Source: Burkholderiales bacterium
Lineage (GTDB): Bacteria; Pseudomonadota; Gammaproteobacteria; Burkholderiales; Burkholderiaceae_E
DNA: 64,000 nt
Direction of reading: 5' to 3'
NCBI GenBank assembly: GCA_027487815.1
Contig: JAIYCW010000039.1
Location: 1 to 64,000, forward strand
Below are positions 43,755 through 52,792 of the stretch, piece after piece (position 1 is the first letter of the stretch; every line of letters begins with the position of its first letter). Below the pieces are notes generated by a model, which searched no databases, was not told the DNA's origin, and saw only the letters and a list, made by a program, of their open reading frames with translations. Made by a program: the position numbers and the translations under genes.

Positions 43755-44120
43755 ATGAAGAAGCTTATAACTACGATAGCGATAGCTCTTCTCGTATCGG
43801 GATGTGCAACCAACCGTATTCACTCATGGGGTGGATATGACGATCTCCTCTATGCTGGTTACAAATCGCCTAGTCAGATGGAGGTATCCCGCACCAAATT
43901 AGAAGCTCACGTGTTAACCCTTCGGGCTGCAGGAGAACGAGTGCCGCCGGGGATCTATGCAGAACTCGGGACTCTTTTTCTACAGGCAGGTAATACGCCC
44001 AAAGCACTTAGCTATTACCAACTTGAGCACGATACTTGGCCAGAAAGTCGTTTCTTCATGTCGGCGATGATTGCCAACTTATCTAAAAACCCGAAAGAAA
44101 AAAGTGGCGATTTGAAATGA
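43755..44120 (+). CDS. DUF4810 lipoprotein
   Basis: A 121-residue lipoprotein (LLVSGC). The DUF4810 pattern is YDDLLYAGYKSPSQMEVSRT, VPPGIYAELGTLFLQAG and LEHDTWPESRFFMSAMI. Its companions CsgG and GNA1162 flank it, the usual trio. ATG at 43755 is chosen; an ATG at 43743 that overlaps the previous stop (ATGA) would add four residues. Confidence 0.88.
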   Translation: MKKLITTIAIALLVSGCATNRIHSWGGYDDLLYAGYKSPSQMEVSRTKLEAHVLTLRAAGERVPPGIYAELGTLFLQAGNTPKALSYYQLEHDTWPESRFFMSAMIANLSKNPKEKSGDLK

Positions 44121-44773
44121 AATCTCTATCAACTGCATTAGTTGCATTTTTAACTATTTCTCTTAGCGGGTGTGCTAACCAAATTGATAACAAGAGGGAT
44201 CTTTCCAGCTTCAGTGCTGCGTCTCCTCGTTCAATTTTAGTTGTACCGTCAATAAATAAATCGCTTGATGTAGATGCGCCCTCCTATCTTTTAACGACAT
44301 TAACCATTCCGTTGGCCGAGAAAGGCTATTACGTCTTTCCTGTACACACGGTAAAGACTGTTCTTGAACAAGAGGGGTTTTACGAGGGCGAGCGTATCCA
44401 CGCTCAACCGCCAGAAACACTGGCGAAAATGTTCGGGGCAGACGCAGTGCTATACGTCACAATCAATCGATGGGATGCTCGCTACGTAATTCTCTCAACC
44501 GTAGTGACCGTCGATTTCGACTACCGGATGGTAAGCAAAACCGGCGTAACGATTTGGGAGGCAAAAAAAACGATGCAATACTCCCCGAACAACAACGCAC
44601 AGCAGGGAGCTTCTCCACTAGCCATACTCATCTCGGCCGCAATTACTGCTGCGGCTACTAGAGCTGCACCAAACTACTTGCCACTGACGAAACAAGCAAA
44701 CAATGAAGTGTTCCTTTCAGGACCGACTGCCATTCCTGATGGACCCTACGCAAAAGAGGCCGGCAAAAAGTAA
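44117..44773 (+). CDS. GNA1162 (DUF799) family lipoprotein
   Basis: A 218-residue lipoprotein (LSLSGC). Family marks are SILVVPSINKSLDVDAPSYL, LAEKGYYVFPVHTVKTVLEQ and AKMFGADAVLYVTINRWDA. The Neisseria homologue is a surface-exposed lipoprotein with a TolB-like fold. The start overlaps the DUF4810 stop (ATGA). This whole operon is noticeably lower in GC than its surroundings. Confidence 0.9.
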   Translation: MKSLSTALVAFLTISLSGCANQIDNKRDLSSFSAASPRSILVVPSINKSLDVDAPSYLLTTLTIPLAEKGYYVFPVHTVKTVLEQEGFYEGERIHAQPPETLAKMFGADAVLYVTINRWDARYVILSTVVTVDFDYRMVSKTGVTIWEAKKTMQYSPNNNAQQGASPLAILISAAITAAATRAAPNYLPLTKQANNEVFLSGPTAIPDGPYAKEAGKK

Positions 44774-44872
44774 CCGTTTTTTGCTTGTCTTGCCTTAGGC
44801 TAACTCTTCAGCGTTTAAGTTTCTGTTTTGGTGTCCCGTAAGTTGGTCTTAGAAATAGGTGGCAGAGTAACT

Positions 44873-45952
44873 TTAAGCTTCCAGCGAAAAGGTCAACCGC
44901 GTGCTTTGGGTGATGATCCCACCGCGGTTACCCGGCTCAATCGAGCCGTAACGCAAGCCAAACACTGGCGGCAACTCCCGCGCTTGCGCGGGAGCCAACC
45001 ATAAGCGCAATAAATGCCGCTGCCGCTCAGGCTCGGGCCAGTTCTCAAAATCAGTGCGGCTGTGCAAAATCTGATGGTTGTGCACAAACTGCATATCGCC
45101 TGGTCTGAATTCCATGGTCAATGAAAACTCATCATCGTCCGCCCAGGCATCCAGAGTGTCGATAGCTTCAGTTTCAAGCGCAGTCAGGCGGCGTGCTTCA
45201 GGAAACAATTCTTGCGCAGAGCGAATGTACTGCCCCGCATAAATTGTGCTGAGCTCACCGGCATGCCAATTGAACACGGGAATATCAAACCACGGCAGCA
45301 TGCCAACTGGCACCTCGCCACGCCGATCCGTAGGAAACGCATTAAACAAAGCGCGCCACAGGTCGGGGCGTCGATCATGCAAGGCATCATGCAACGCCAC
45401 CGAGCTCACCAGCTTGCTGGCCCCACCCGACTTGGAGGTCTTCAGGCAAATCAGCCCGACGATATCGCATGAATCAGTGTGATAGTTCAAAGCGCGATTG
45501 GTCTGGTAATAGCGCACGCTCGGGTTATTGATGTCGAGCCCAAGATCGCGCACATGACCCAGCAAATGGCCCTTGGCATTTTGCGAACGAAAGCTGCCGA
45601 AATGTGCGCCTATCCCGAGATAGGCAATCGCGGTTTGTTGCATGGAATGGCTAGCTACATCAAAGCCACGCACCAACACAAACCCGCGCCCATGCATCAC
45701 ATCATGTTTGATGCGGGCCAATCGAGGCCCCAGGGTCGGCAAGGCAAAGGTCTGCGCAGAGATATCTGCCATGTCGCGGCCAGTACCGATGTGCTCGGCT
45801 ACTGCGCGGTCTAACTCTTCAAGCTCGGCGGGCTGGAGCTGCTCAATCCAATCGCTGCGCTGTGCAAGCTGCGGCCCTTTCCATGAGGCGGGCCCGCCAA
45901 TAGCGCCAGGAGGTAGGGCAGGAGAAAAAGGAGTTTGAATCACGGCATTCAT
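44873..45952 (-). CDS. TauD/TfdA-family dioxygenase
   Basis: A 359-residue Fe(II)/2-oxoglutarate dioxygenase. The H-x-D metal motif is in LNYHTDSCDIVG, the distal histidine in MQFVHNHQILHSR with the following arginine as the 2-oxoglutarate ligand. It is the last gene of the leftward transport operon, 13 bases after the Bug gene, and so probably oxidises the imported compound or a product of the hydrolase. Confidence 0.88.
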   Translation of the reverse strand: MNAVIQTPFSPALPPGAIGGPASWKGPQLAQRSDWIEQLQPAELEELDRAVAEHIGTGRDMADISAQTFALPTLGPRLARIKHDVMHGRGFVLVRGFDVASHSMQQTAIAYLGIGAHFGSFRSQNAKGHLLGHVRDLGLDINNPSVRYYQTNRALNYHTDSCDIVGLICLKTSKSGGASKLVSSVALHDALHDRRPDLWRALFNAFPTDRRGEVPVGMLPWFDIPVFNWHAGELSTIYAGQYIRSAQELFPEARRLTALETEAIDTLDAWADDDEFSLTMEFRPGDMQFVHNHQILHSRTDFENWPEPERQRHLLRLWLAPAQARELPPVFGLRYGSIEPGNRGGIITQSTRLTFSLEA

Positions 45953-45965
45953 GCGCTATCTCCGC

Positions 45966-46991
45966 TTACTCGGCACGATCAATAATCTTGAGCGATTCGC
46001 CCAAGGCACGATAGGTCTGAAACTGAGCCCGCGCAAAACCGCGAGTGTCCTCGGGCCCACGCACGAAGGGAATCGATCCCACCCGTTCGGTAGCACTCAC
46101 CCAGGCAGGATCTGCAGCCACCGCACGCAAAGCCTCGCTAAGCTTGGTCAGCACTTCAGCAGGCAAGCCTGCAGGGCCAAAAATTCCGCTCCACCCGATG
46201 ATGCGCTCAAGATCATTGATCCCGAGCTCTCTTGCGGTCGGTGTGTTGGGCAACACGGTAACTCGCGATGGTGTGGTCACAAACAGGGCGCGCAAATCAC
46301 CGTTGTTGATCATGGGCACGAAGGTCCCGATGCTCGCGCAAGCAAAATCAATATCGCCCGCCATCAATGCCACCATGGCCTCATTGGAGCCCTTGTAGGA
46401 AATCTGGGTTGGCGTGTTGGAGTCGTTGAGATCAAGCAGGCGAAACCACTGGCGCGGCCCCATGTCGTTGGTGGTCAGGATGCCAGCCGTGCCAAAATTC
46501 ATCTTCTTGCCCTGGCTACGCAGCTTGCCCACAAAATCTTCATAGTTGCGATAGGTGGCGGCCTTCACCATGCAGCCGTAGGGATTCAACTCAAGCATGC
46601 CCACCATTGAGTAGTCATCCCACTTGTACTTGGTGCGTGTGGGCATGATCGCGGGCAAAATCGACTGCGAGCCGGGCCTTGCGAGCAACAAGGTATAGCC
46701 ATCGGGTGCAGCAGCAACGACCTGCGCAGACCCGATCACACCACTTGCGCCCGGCCGATTGACCACGATGATGTTTTGCCCAAGAGCCTTTTGAGCTGCC
46801 GCTGCAAAATTACGCGCAGCAATATCAGAATCACCACCCGCAGCATACGGAGCCACCAGCGTGATGGGTCGATTGGGATAGGCCTGGGCCTGCGCTTCGG
46901 CGCTCTGCCCCGCCACAAGCGCAGCCAATCCTAATGCCGCGCAAAAGCGGGCCGCCACTGTCCCGTTCGTTTTCAAGCGCTCGAATCTCAT
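45966..46991 (-). CDS. Bug/TctC-family substrate-binding protein
   Basis: A 341-residue periplasmic binding protein of the Bug family, abundant in Burkholderiales. Signal peptide ALGLAALVAGQSAEAQAQ, then YPNRPITLVAPYAAGGDSD, the VNRPGASGVIGSAQV loop and GDIDFACASIGTFVP. No TctA/TctB permease is nearby, so it may deliver its ligand to the ABC transporter or act as a sensor. Start at 46991 follows GGGAGACAGGC; an ATG at 47006 has no ribosome site. Confidence 0.88.
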   Translation of the reverse strand: MRFERLKTNGTVAARFCAALGLAALVAGQSAEAQAQAYPNRPITLVAPYAAGGDSDIAARNFAAAAQKALGQNIIVVNRPGASGVIGSAQVVAAAPDGYTLLLARPGSQSILPAIMPTRTKYKWDDYSMVGMLELNPYGCMVKAATYRNYEDFVGKLRSQGKKMNFGTAGILTTNDMGPRQWFRLLDLNDSNTPTQISYKGSNEAMVALMAGDIDFACASIGTFVPMINNGDLRALFVTTPSRVTVLPNTPTARELGINDLERIIGWSGIFGPAGLPAEVLTKLSEALRAVAADPAWVSATERVGSIPFVRGPEDTRGFARAQFQTYRALGESLKIIDRAE

Positions 46992-46998
46992 GCCTGTC

Positions 46999-47017
46999 TC
47001 CCTCATTGTTTGAGGGA
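46999..47017 (-). promoter_or_regulatory. Hairpin covering the Bug ribosome site
   Basis: TCCCTCA and TGAGGGA pair perfectly around a 5-base loop; the 3' arm contains the GAGGGAG used as the ribosome site, so the mRNA would hide it. It lies in the 46-base gap after the hydrolase gene. Confidence 0.45.
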
Positions 47018-47037
47018 AGAATAGCGCATAAGTGGCT

Positions 47038-47931
47038 TTAAGGTGAGCTGCTATCCCAGCCGTTCAGGAATCGCTCGATGATGCTGATTTGCTCAGGCAC
47101 GTTTAATGCTGGCGCATGCCCGCAGCCAGGAATAGTCACTACGAGGGCGCGCGGCCCGCGAGTGCGCATTTCTTCAGTGGTTGCTTCAAGCAACAAATCA
47201 GAATGCTCGCCACGCAAGCACAGCACCGGGCACTCGATCTGATCATAGGCAGCCCAAAGCTCATAGTCATCAGGATGATCGATGAACTGACGCACCATCG
47301 CGGGATCATAGTGCGGGGTCACACGCCCATCGGGTAAGCGCCGGGTTGATGTTTGGGCGAGCCTGCGCCATTGCGCGTCGCTCAACCAACCAAACGGCTC
47401 ATACACCTTGCGATAAAACGCTTCAAGTTCGCTGGCCGTGGCGAAGCTCGGCGGCTGCCCGGCATAAGCGCGAATTCGCTCTACCGCAGGCTTGGCCAGC
47501 GACGGGCCATTATCGTTAAGCACCAGCCTCTCGATTCGCCCTTTGAGCGCCTGCGATGCCGCAAGCGTGCCAATCGCGCCGCCCATGCTGGTGCCCACCC
47601 AGTGGCATCGCTTAATGCCCAGCTGATCCAGCAAGGCCACCGCGAGTTGCACATAAAACGCGAGGCAATACTCCTGCTCAGGCGCGGGACTCCATTGAGA
47701 TAAGCCTCGACCCATCGTATCAGGGCAAATCACTCGATAGCGATGCTGCAGCGCTTGCGCCAGATCATCCATATCGCGGCCGGTGCGTGCCAAGCCATGC
47801 CATGCGATCACCACCTCATCATGATCATGGCCCCATTGGGTGAAATGAATCTCACGCCCGAGGCAAGCGAGATAATGCGAAGTCATTTGAGGTGCGGCCA
47901 TGTCAGACGCTGCGATCTCAGGAGCGGCCAT
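47038..47931 (-). CDS. Alpha/beta hydrolase
   Basis: A 297-residue hydrolase. VIAWHGLARTGRDMDDLAQA carries the oxyanion hole, GTSMGG the nucleophile, and PGCGHAPALNVPEQ the catalytic histidine. The ATG at 47931 overlaps livM by 14 bases; ATGs at 47901 and 47886 are alternatives. In this operon it may cleave an ester or amide after uptake. Confidence 0.85.
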   Translation of the reverse strand: MAAPEIAASDMAAPQMTSHYLACLGREIHFTQWGHDHDEVVIAWHGLARTGRDMDDLAQALQHRYRVICPDTMGRGLSQWSPAPEQEYCLAFYVQLAVALLDQLGIKRCHWVGTSMGGAIGTLAASQALKGRIERLVLNDNGPSLAKPAVERIRAYAGQPPSFATASELEAFYRKVYEPFGWLSDAQWRRLAQTSTRRLPDGRVTPHYDPAMVRQFIDHPDDYELWAAYDQIECPVLCLRGEHSDLLLEATTEEMRTRGPRALVVTIPGCGHAPALNVPEQISIIERFLNGWDSSSP

Positions 47932-48994
47932 GGAGGGCCCGCAATCGCAACTTGCCCACAATGCCGGTTGGGAAGTAATACACACACACCACAAACAACA
48001 CGCCGAGCCAAAGCAGCCAACGCTCAGGAGTCAGCAACTGGCTCACCACAGGCAAGCCTTCCACCACGGAGCCCGCAAGCTTGAGCAGATCTTGCAAATA
48101 GTTTTGCGCCAACACAAAAGCTGCACCCGCCACCACCGCCCCCCACATGGTGCCCATCCCGCCAATGACCACGATCAAAAGAATATCGAGCATGATCTCG
48201 AACGATAGCGAGGTATCGGGCCCGTTGTAGCGCAGCCAAATCGCAAGCATCGCTCCAGCCAATGTTGCGAATAGCGCGGCAAACACATTTGAAGCGGTGC
48301 GAAACACCACCGTCCGGTAGCCAATCGCTTCAGCACGAAAATCGTTGTCTCGCAGGGCCTTGAGCACCGAGCCGAAGGGAGAGTTCACGATCCTCACCAT
48401 GAGCAGCACCAGCACGAGCGCCACCACAAACAGCATGTAGTAGGTGATCAGCCGCCCACTGAACTCCACACCCAGGATCGGCTGATCAAACAACAGATAA
48501 CCCGGGCTTAACACTTCGGGCATTTTGAAATTCAAGCCGTCTTCACCCCCTGTGATATCCGAGAGCTGCGAAGCAAGCGTTTGAAATGCAGCAGCCACCG
48601 CAAGCGTGATCATCGCAAAGAAGATCGCCTTTACTCGCAAACTGAATAAGCCTATCACCAGCGAAATCGCAAGCGAGATCGCCAACGCAGCCAGGCTGCC
48701 CAGGCCAATCGCTTCCCAGCTCGGGCCAATCCTCGAGCTTGCAATGGCCACACCATAGGCCCCGATCCCGAAGAACATGGTGTGGGCAAAGCTCACAATG
48801 CCGGTATAGCCCAGCAGCAAATCGAAGCTCGCCGCCAGCACGATAAACACCAAAATCTTGGCCGCCACATTCAAGGACTTTGAGCCCGGAAACACAAAAG
48901 GTGCGAACAATAGCCCAAGCACCACAATCACCAGGAGCAAAGCCAGCCAGCGGCTGCGCGGCAGATCGTTGGAGATAAGTCGGGTCAGTAGCAT
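47918..48994 (-). CDS. livM: Branched-chain amino-acid-type ABC transporter permease LivM
   Basis: A 358-residue permease with 9-10 helices. LAASFDLLLGYTGIVSFAHT and the IGGMGTMWGAVVAGAAFVLA segment, with the EAIGYRTVVFRTASNVFAAL cytoplasmic loop, are LivM marks. Start 48994; 9-base gap from livH. Confidence 0.93.
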   Translation of the reverse strand: MLLTRLISNDLPRSRWLALLLVIVVLGLLFAPFVFPGSKSLNVAAKILVFIVLAASFDLLLGYTGIVSFAHTMFFGIGAYGVAIASSRIGPSWEAIGLGSLAALAISLAISLVIGLFSLRVKAIFFAMITLAVAAAFQTLASQLSDITGGEDGLNFKMPEVLSPGYLLFDQPILGVEFSGRLITYYMLFVVALVLVLLMVRIVNSPFGSVLKALRDNDFRAEAIGYRTVVFRTASNVFAALFATLAGAMLAIWLRYNGPDTSLSFEIMLDILLIVVIGGMGTMWGAVVAGAAFVLAQNYLQDLLKLAGSVVEGLPVVSQLLTPERWLLWLGVLFVVCVYYFPTGIVGKLRLRALHGRS

Positions 48995-49003
48995 GCTTAC
49001 CCT

Positions 49004-49984
49004 TTAGCGACTGGTGATCGGATAAAGGCCCTGAGGCCGCCAAAGCAACACCGCCACCATCAGTGCGATGTTGGAAAAGAGCGCCACCTTTGGCGCAAGA
49101 AAGCCGGTGTAGTTGGCCATCAGCCCCACCAGCAAAGCACCAATCAGGCAGCCTCCGGTCGACCCCAACCCCCCTATGATGATCACAATGAAGATCAACA
49201 CATTGACCTGCGCACCGATCTGCGGAGTAACGGTTTGTTGATACAAGCCCCACATCACACCGCCCAGGCCTGCGAGCGCCGAGCCCGCAACGAACACACC
49301 CACAAATAGCCTGCGAATCCGATACCCCAGGCTCTCCACCATCTCACGATTCTCAACGCCCGCGCGAATCAACAAGCCAAGCTTGGTGCGGTTCAACACC
49401 CACATCAATATCGCCAGCACCAGCACGCCGATCACCACCGCGATCAATCGATACTTCTCCACTGCGGCATCACCAATCAGCAGTGAGCCGCGAAACGTAG
49501 TCGGCAGCGTGAGTGGGGTCTGCTGGGCACCCCAAATCACCTTGATGAGCTCTTCACCCACAATCATGCCGCCCATCGTGACCAGAATCTGCTTCAAATG
49601 CAGGTCATAGGCCGGGCGTACCAGCACCCGCTCAAACACCATACCGACAGCCCCTGCGATCAGCATCGCCAGCACCATCGCTGCAAAAAGCGCGGTGAGG
49701 TTCAGCATCAAGCTCGCGGCCTCAACATAGCTGCCCATCGCGGCAAACACTGTGGTGGCCATAAAAGCGCCCAAGGCGATGAATACCCCATGCCCAAAGT
49801 TCAGCACATCCATCAAGCCAAATACCAGCGTCAGGCCTGAAGCAATGATGAAGATGATCATGCCCATGGCCAGGCCTGCCACAGTGAGCGTAAGCCAGGT
49901 GCTTGATGAGCCCATCAGTGGCCACATTGTCAGCGCCAGGAGTGGCACCAGCGCCAGAGGCTTCCAATCAAATGCCGCTTTCAA
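49004..49984 (-). CDS. livH: Branched-chain amino-acid-type ABC transporter permease LivH
   Basis: A 326-residue permease: GLTLVFGLMDVLNFGHGVFI, NREMVESLGYRIRRLFVGVF and IIGGLGSTGGCLIGALLVGL are LivH marks. The only suitable start is a TTG overlapping the livF TGA (TTGA, 49981-49984). It pairs with LivM to form the membrane pore. Confidence 0.92.
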   Translation of the reverse strand: MKAAFDWKPLALVPLLALTMWPLMGSSSTWLTLTVAGLAMGMIIFIIASGLTLVFGLMDVLNFGHGVFIALGAFMATTVFAAMGSYVEAASLMLNLTALFAAMVLAMLIAGAVGMVFERVLVRPAYDLHLKQILVTMGGMIVGEELIKVIWGAQQTPLTLPTTFRGSLLIGDAAVEKYRLIAVVIGVLVLAILMWVLNRTKLGLLIRAGVENREMVESLGYRIRRLFVGVFVAGSALAGLGGVMWGLYQQTVTPQIGAQVNVLIFIVIIIGGLGSTGGCLIGALLVGLMANYTGFLAPKVALFSNIALMVAVLLWRPQGLYPITSR

Positions 49985-50736
49985 TGCCCGCCTCCTGCCA
50001 GACTCAAGCCAAGCAAGCGGGCTTGCATTGCAGAGTCTTCAGCCAGCGCCTGCATCATGCCGGCGTGCACTACCTTGCCGTTGTCCATCACGGCCACGGT
50101 ATCGCCGAGCGCCTTGGCCATCATGAAGTTTTGCTCCACCAACAAGATGGTGGTTTGCGTGGCTTTGAGTTCGCGCAAGGCTGCAATCAGGTTACCCACA
50201 ATGGCAGGGGCGAGACCTTTGCTCGGCTCGTCAATCAGCAAGAGCTGACGCGGCTCAATAATCGCGCGTGCTACCGCCAGCATTTGCTTTTGCCCACCCG
50301 AAAGCTTGCCCGCCGGATAGAGCCAGAATTTCTTGAGTGCGGGGAATAGCCCAAAGATCCATTCCAGGCGAGCGGTGTCGATCTGCGCTGCCGAGCGCGC
50401 CGAACGCGCGGCAATCACCATGTTGTCTTTCACGCTAAGATCGCCAAACACTGCCATCGACTCAGGCACATAGGCCACACCCGCTTGAGCAATTGCTGGC
50501 GTGTCAGCCACCACATCCGCGCCCCCAATCGCACGGCCCGCCAGTTCGATACGGCCGCTCGAAGCAGCCCATAGACCCATAATCGTTCGCAAGGTGCTGG
50601 TCTTGCCCGCGCCATTGCGCCCCAGCAAAACCGTGACCCCTCCAGTGGGCACAACCAGATCAACGCCATGCAGGATGTGATACGCCCCCACATGGGTGTG
50701 CACCGCCTCGAGCTTGAGCAAGGGGCCCGCACTCAT
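49981..50736 (-). CDS. livF: ABC transporter ATP-binding protein LivF
   Basis: A 251-residue ATPase. Walker A LLGRNGAGKTS, signature LSGGQKQMLAVARAI, Walker B LLLIDEPSKGLAP and the H-loop region. The start ATG overlaps the livG stop (ATGA). Together with LivG it powers the transporter. Confidence 0.93.
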   Translation of the reverse strand: MSAGPLLKLEAVHTHVGAYHILHGVDLVVPTGGVTVLLGRNGAGKTSTLRTIMGLWAASSGRIELAGRAIGGADVVADTPAIAQAGVAYVPESMAVFGDLSVKDNMVIAARSARSAAQIDTARLEWIFGLFPALKKFWLYPAGKLSGGQKQMLAVARAIIEPRQLLLIDEPSKGLAPAIVGNLIAALRELKATQTTILLVEQNFMMAKALGDTVAVMDNGKVVHAGMMQALAEDSAMQARLLGLSLAGGGH

Positions 50737-51491
50737 GCCACCGCCACCCCAAGATAAGCTTCCTGAACAATCGGCGAGGCCATTACTGTGGCAGGCTCAC
50801 CGTCAGCCACCAGTTGGCCGTTATGCAGCACCACGATCCGGTCGGCCAACTCACTGACCACATCCATTTTGTGCTCGACCAACAAGATGATCCTGTCGGC
50901 CCGCTGCTTGAGCTTGCGGATCAAATCGAGAATCACCGGCACATCATCCACACTCATGCCAGCGGTGGGCTCATCAAACATATACACCTTGGGATCGAGC
51001 GCCATCAGGATGCCCACCTCAAGCTTGCGCTGATCGCCATGTGGCAAGCTCGCCGCAATCGCCTGCGCACGGCTCGCCAATCCCACTTGCTCCACAATCG
51101 CTGCTGCCTGATCAGTGAGTGCGCGATGATCCGAGGCAATCGACCAGATATTCAAGCCGCGCCGGTGCGCTCCATCGCGCTGCGCCTGCACTGCAAGACG
51201 CACATTCTCAAGCACGGTGAGACTGGGGAAAAGCTGGGTCAGCTGGAACGCCCGCCCCAAGCCATGCCTGGTTCGGATTGGAGCGGGCAATCCCGAAAGC
51301 TCAACATCATTGAGCCACACACGGCCTGCGCTGGCCTTAAGCTGGCCCGAGATGAGATTGAAATAAGTGGTCTTGCCTGCGCCGTTAGGCCCAACAATCG
51401 CAGTGAGCGTGCCGGGAGCAAACTGGCAACTCACCGCATCGACAGCCACATGGCCACCGAAGCGGATCGTCAGATTCTCAGTACGAAGCAT
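50733..51491 (-). CDS. livG: ABC transporter ATP-binding protein LivG
   Basis: A 252-residue ATPase. Walker A IVGPNGAGKTTYFNLIS, then ASLPHGDQRKLEVGILMALD as a degenerate signature region (LPHGD in place of LSGG, common in LivG), and Walker B VYMFDEPTAGMSVDDV. The ATG overlaps the TAA of livK (TAATG). Confidence 0.93.
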   Translation of the reverse strand: MLRTENLTIRFGGHVAVDAVSCQFAPGTLTAIVGPNGAGKTTYFNLISGQLKASAGRVWLNDVELSGLPAPIRTRHGLGRAFQLTQLFPSLTVLENVRLAVQAQRDGAHRRGLNIWSIASDHRALTDQAAAIVEQVGLASRAQAIAASLPHGDQRKLEVGILMALDPKVYMFDEPTAGMSVDDVPVILDLIRKLKQRADRIILLVEHKMDVVSELADRIVVLHNGQLVADGEPATVMASPIVQEAYLGVAVA

Positions 51492-52705
51492 TACCGCTTA
51501 TTGCGAATCGGCACATTCATTTCTTCAGGCTTGATCTCGCGCACCAGCTCGGGCACACCCCAGGCAAACGCAGGATCCACCTTGATCTTGAAGTGATACA
51601 TCGATTGCATCGCCTGATGATCTTCCTTGCGGAAAGTCATTTTGCCTTTGGGCGTATCAAAGCTCATGCCTTCCATCGTGGTGATCAGCTTCTCGGTGTT
51701 GGTGTCGCCACCAGTTTTCTTCAACGCTGTCACGACTGCCATCGCTGCTGCCATACCACCTGCGGTAAAGAAATCCGGAGGCGTTTTGAACTCTTTATAG
51801 TGCCGCGCAACCAAGGCTTCATTCAGCGGGTTTTTGGGAATGCCGAAGTAGTAATAAGCTGCGCCTTCCATACCGGGGAAGTTCTTGTAAGCCGCCATCG
51901 CAGGCAGGATGTTGCCGCCGGTGGCGATCTCGATGTTGTAGCGCTTGAGATCCAGATCAGCAATCTTGAAAGGATTGCCCGCACCTGCCCAAATGATGAA
52001 GATAATCTTGCGGCCTGGTTGATCCTTCAGGCGATCAATGATGCGTTGTGCGCCAGCAGTGAAGTCTGCAGTTGCGGGAGGCAGATACTCTTCATGGACG
52101 ATCTTTGCAGTCTTGATTGCTTCGCGAAACGCCTTGATACCATCTTTGCCAAACGCGCTGTCTTGAGCCAGCGTGGCAATCGTGGTGCCAGCCTTATCCA
52201 GCGCTACGCCGTTGCTGATTGCATCTTGCGAACTATTGCGCCCGGTGCGAAAAATGTAGCGATTCCAGCGCTCGCCGGTAATCGAGTCGGCCACCGCCGG
52301 CTCAACAATCAATATCTTTTTGTTTTCCTCAGCCACGGGCAACATCGCCAACGCCACACCTGAAGAGGTGGGGCCAACAGCCAAATCAGCCTTGTCATCC
52401 GCATAGGCTGCAGCGAGCTGCGCCTTGCCCACATCCGGCTTGCCTTGCGTATCGCGCTCGATGACCCGCAACTTGCGGCCATTGACCATCATGGTGCCAT
52501 CAGTGGCGATATCCAGGCCGATCATGAAGCCGGTTTGAGTTTGTTTGGCATAGGCCTCAAGCGGTCCGGTCTTGTCGTACACATGCGCAATGCGGATTTC
52601 GCCAGTCGGTTTGCCCTGAGCCATCACGCTTGCAGAGCCCAACCCCGCGATGCCCACACCTGTCACTAAAGCTGCACTTAACAAGCGCCGAGTTTCATCA
52701 TTCAT
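51491..52705 (-). CDS. livK: Periplasmic substrate-binding protein of the ABC transporter
   Basis: A 404-residue LivK-type binding protein. A Tat- or Sec-like signal (RRLLSAALVTGVGIAGLGSA), then EIRIAHVYDKTGPLEAYAKQ, LAVGPTSSGVALAMLPVAEE, and TLAQDSAFGKDGIKAFREAI. This subfamily often binds aromatic or amide compounds and not only branched-chain amino acids. GGAGGAATCCTG stands before the ATG, a strong ribosome site. It is the first gene of an eight-gene leftward operon. Confidence 0.9.
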   Translation of the reverse strand: MNDETRRLLSAALVTGVGIAGLGSASVMAQGKPTGEIRIAHVYDKTGPLEAYAKQTQTGFMIGLDIATDGTMMVNGRKLRVIERDTQGKPDVGKAQLAAAYADDKADLAVGPTSSGVALAMLPVAEENKKILIVEPAVADSITGERWNRYIFRTGRNSSQDAISNGVALDKAGTTIATLAQDSAFGKDGIKAFREAIKTAKIVHEEYLPPATADFTAGAQRIIDRLKDQPGRKIIFIIWAGAGNPFKIADLDLKRYNIEIATGGNILPAMAAYKNFPGMEGAAYYYFGIPKNPLNEALVARHYKEFKTPPDFFTAGGMAAAMAVVTALKKTGGDTNTEKLITTMEGMSFDTPKGKMTFRKEDHQAMQSMYHFKIKVDPAFAWGVPELVREIKPEEMNVPIRNKR

Positions 52706-52792
52706 CAGGATTCCTCCAAAGGGTTTATCTTTTTACGTACCAAAGCCTTATCAATCTATACTACCCCGAGGATGCTCCGCAAATCAGCTCAC

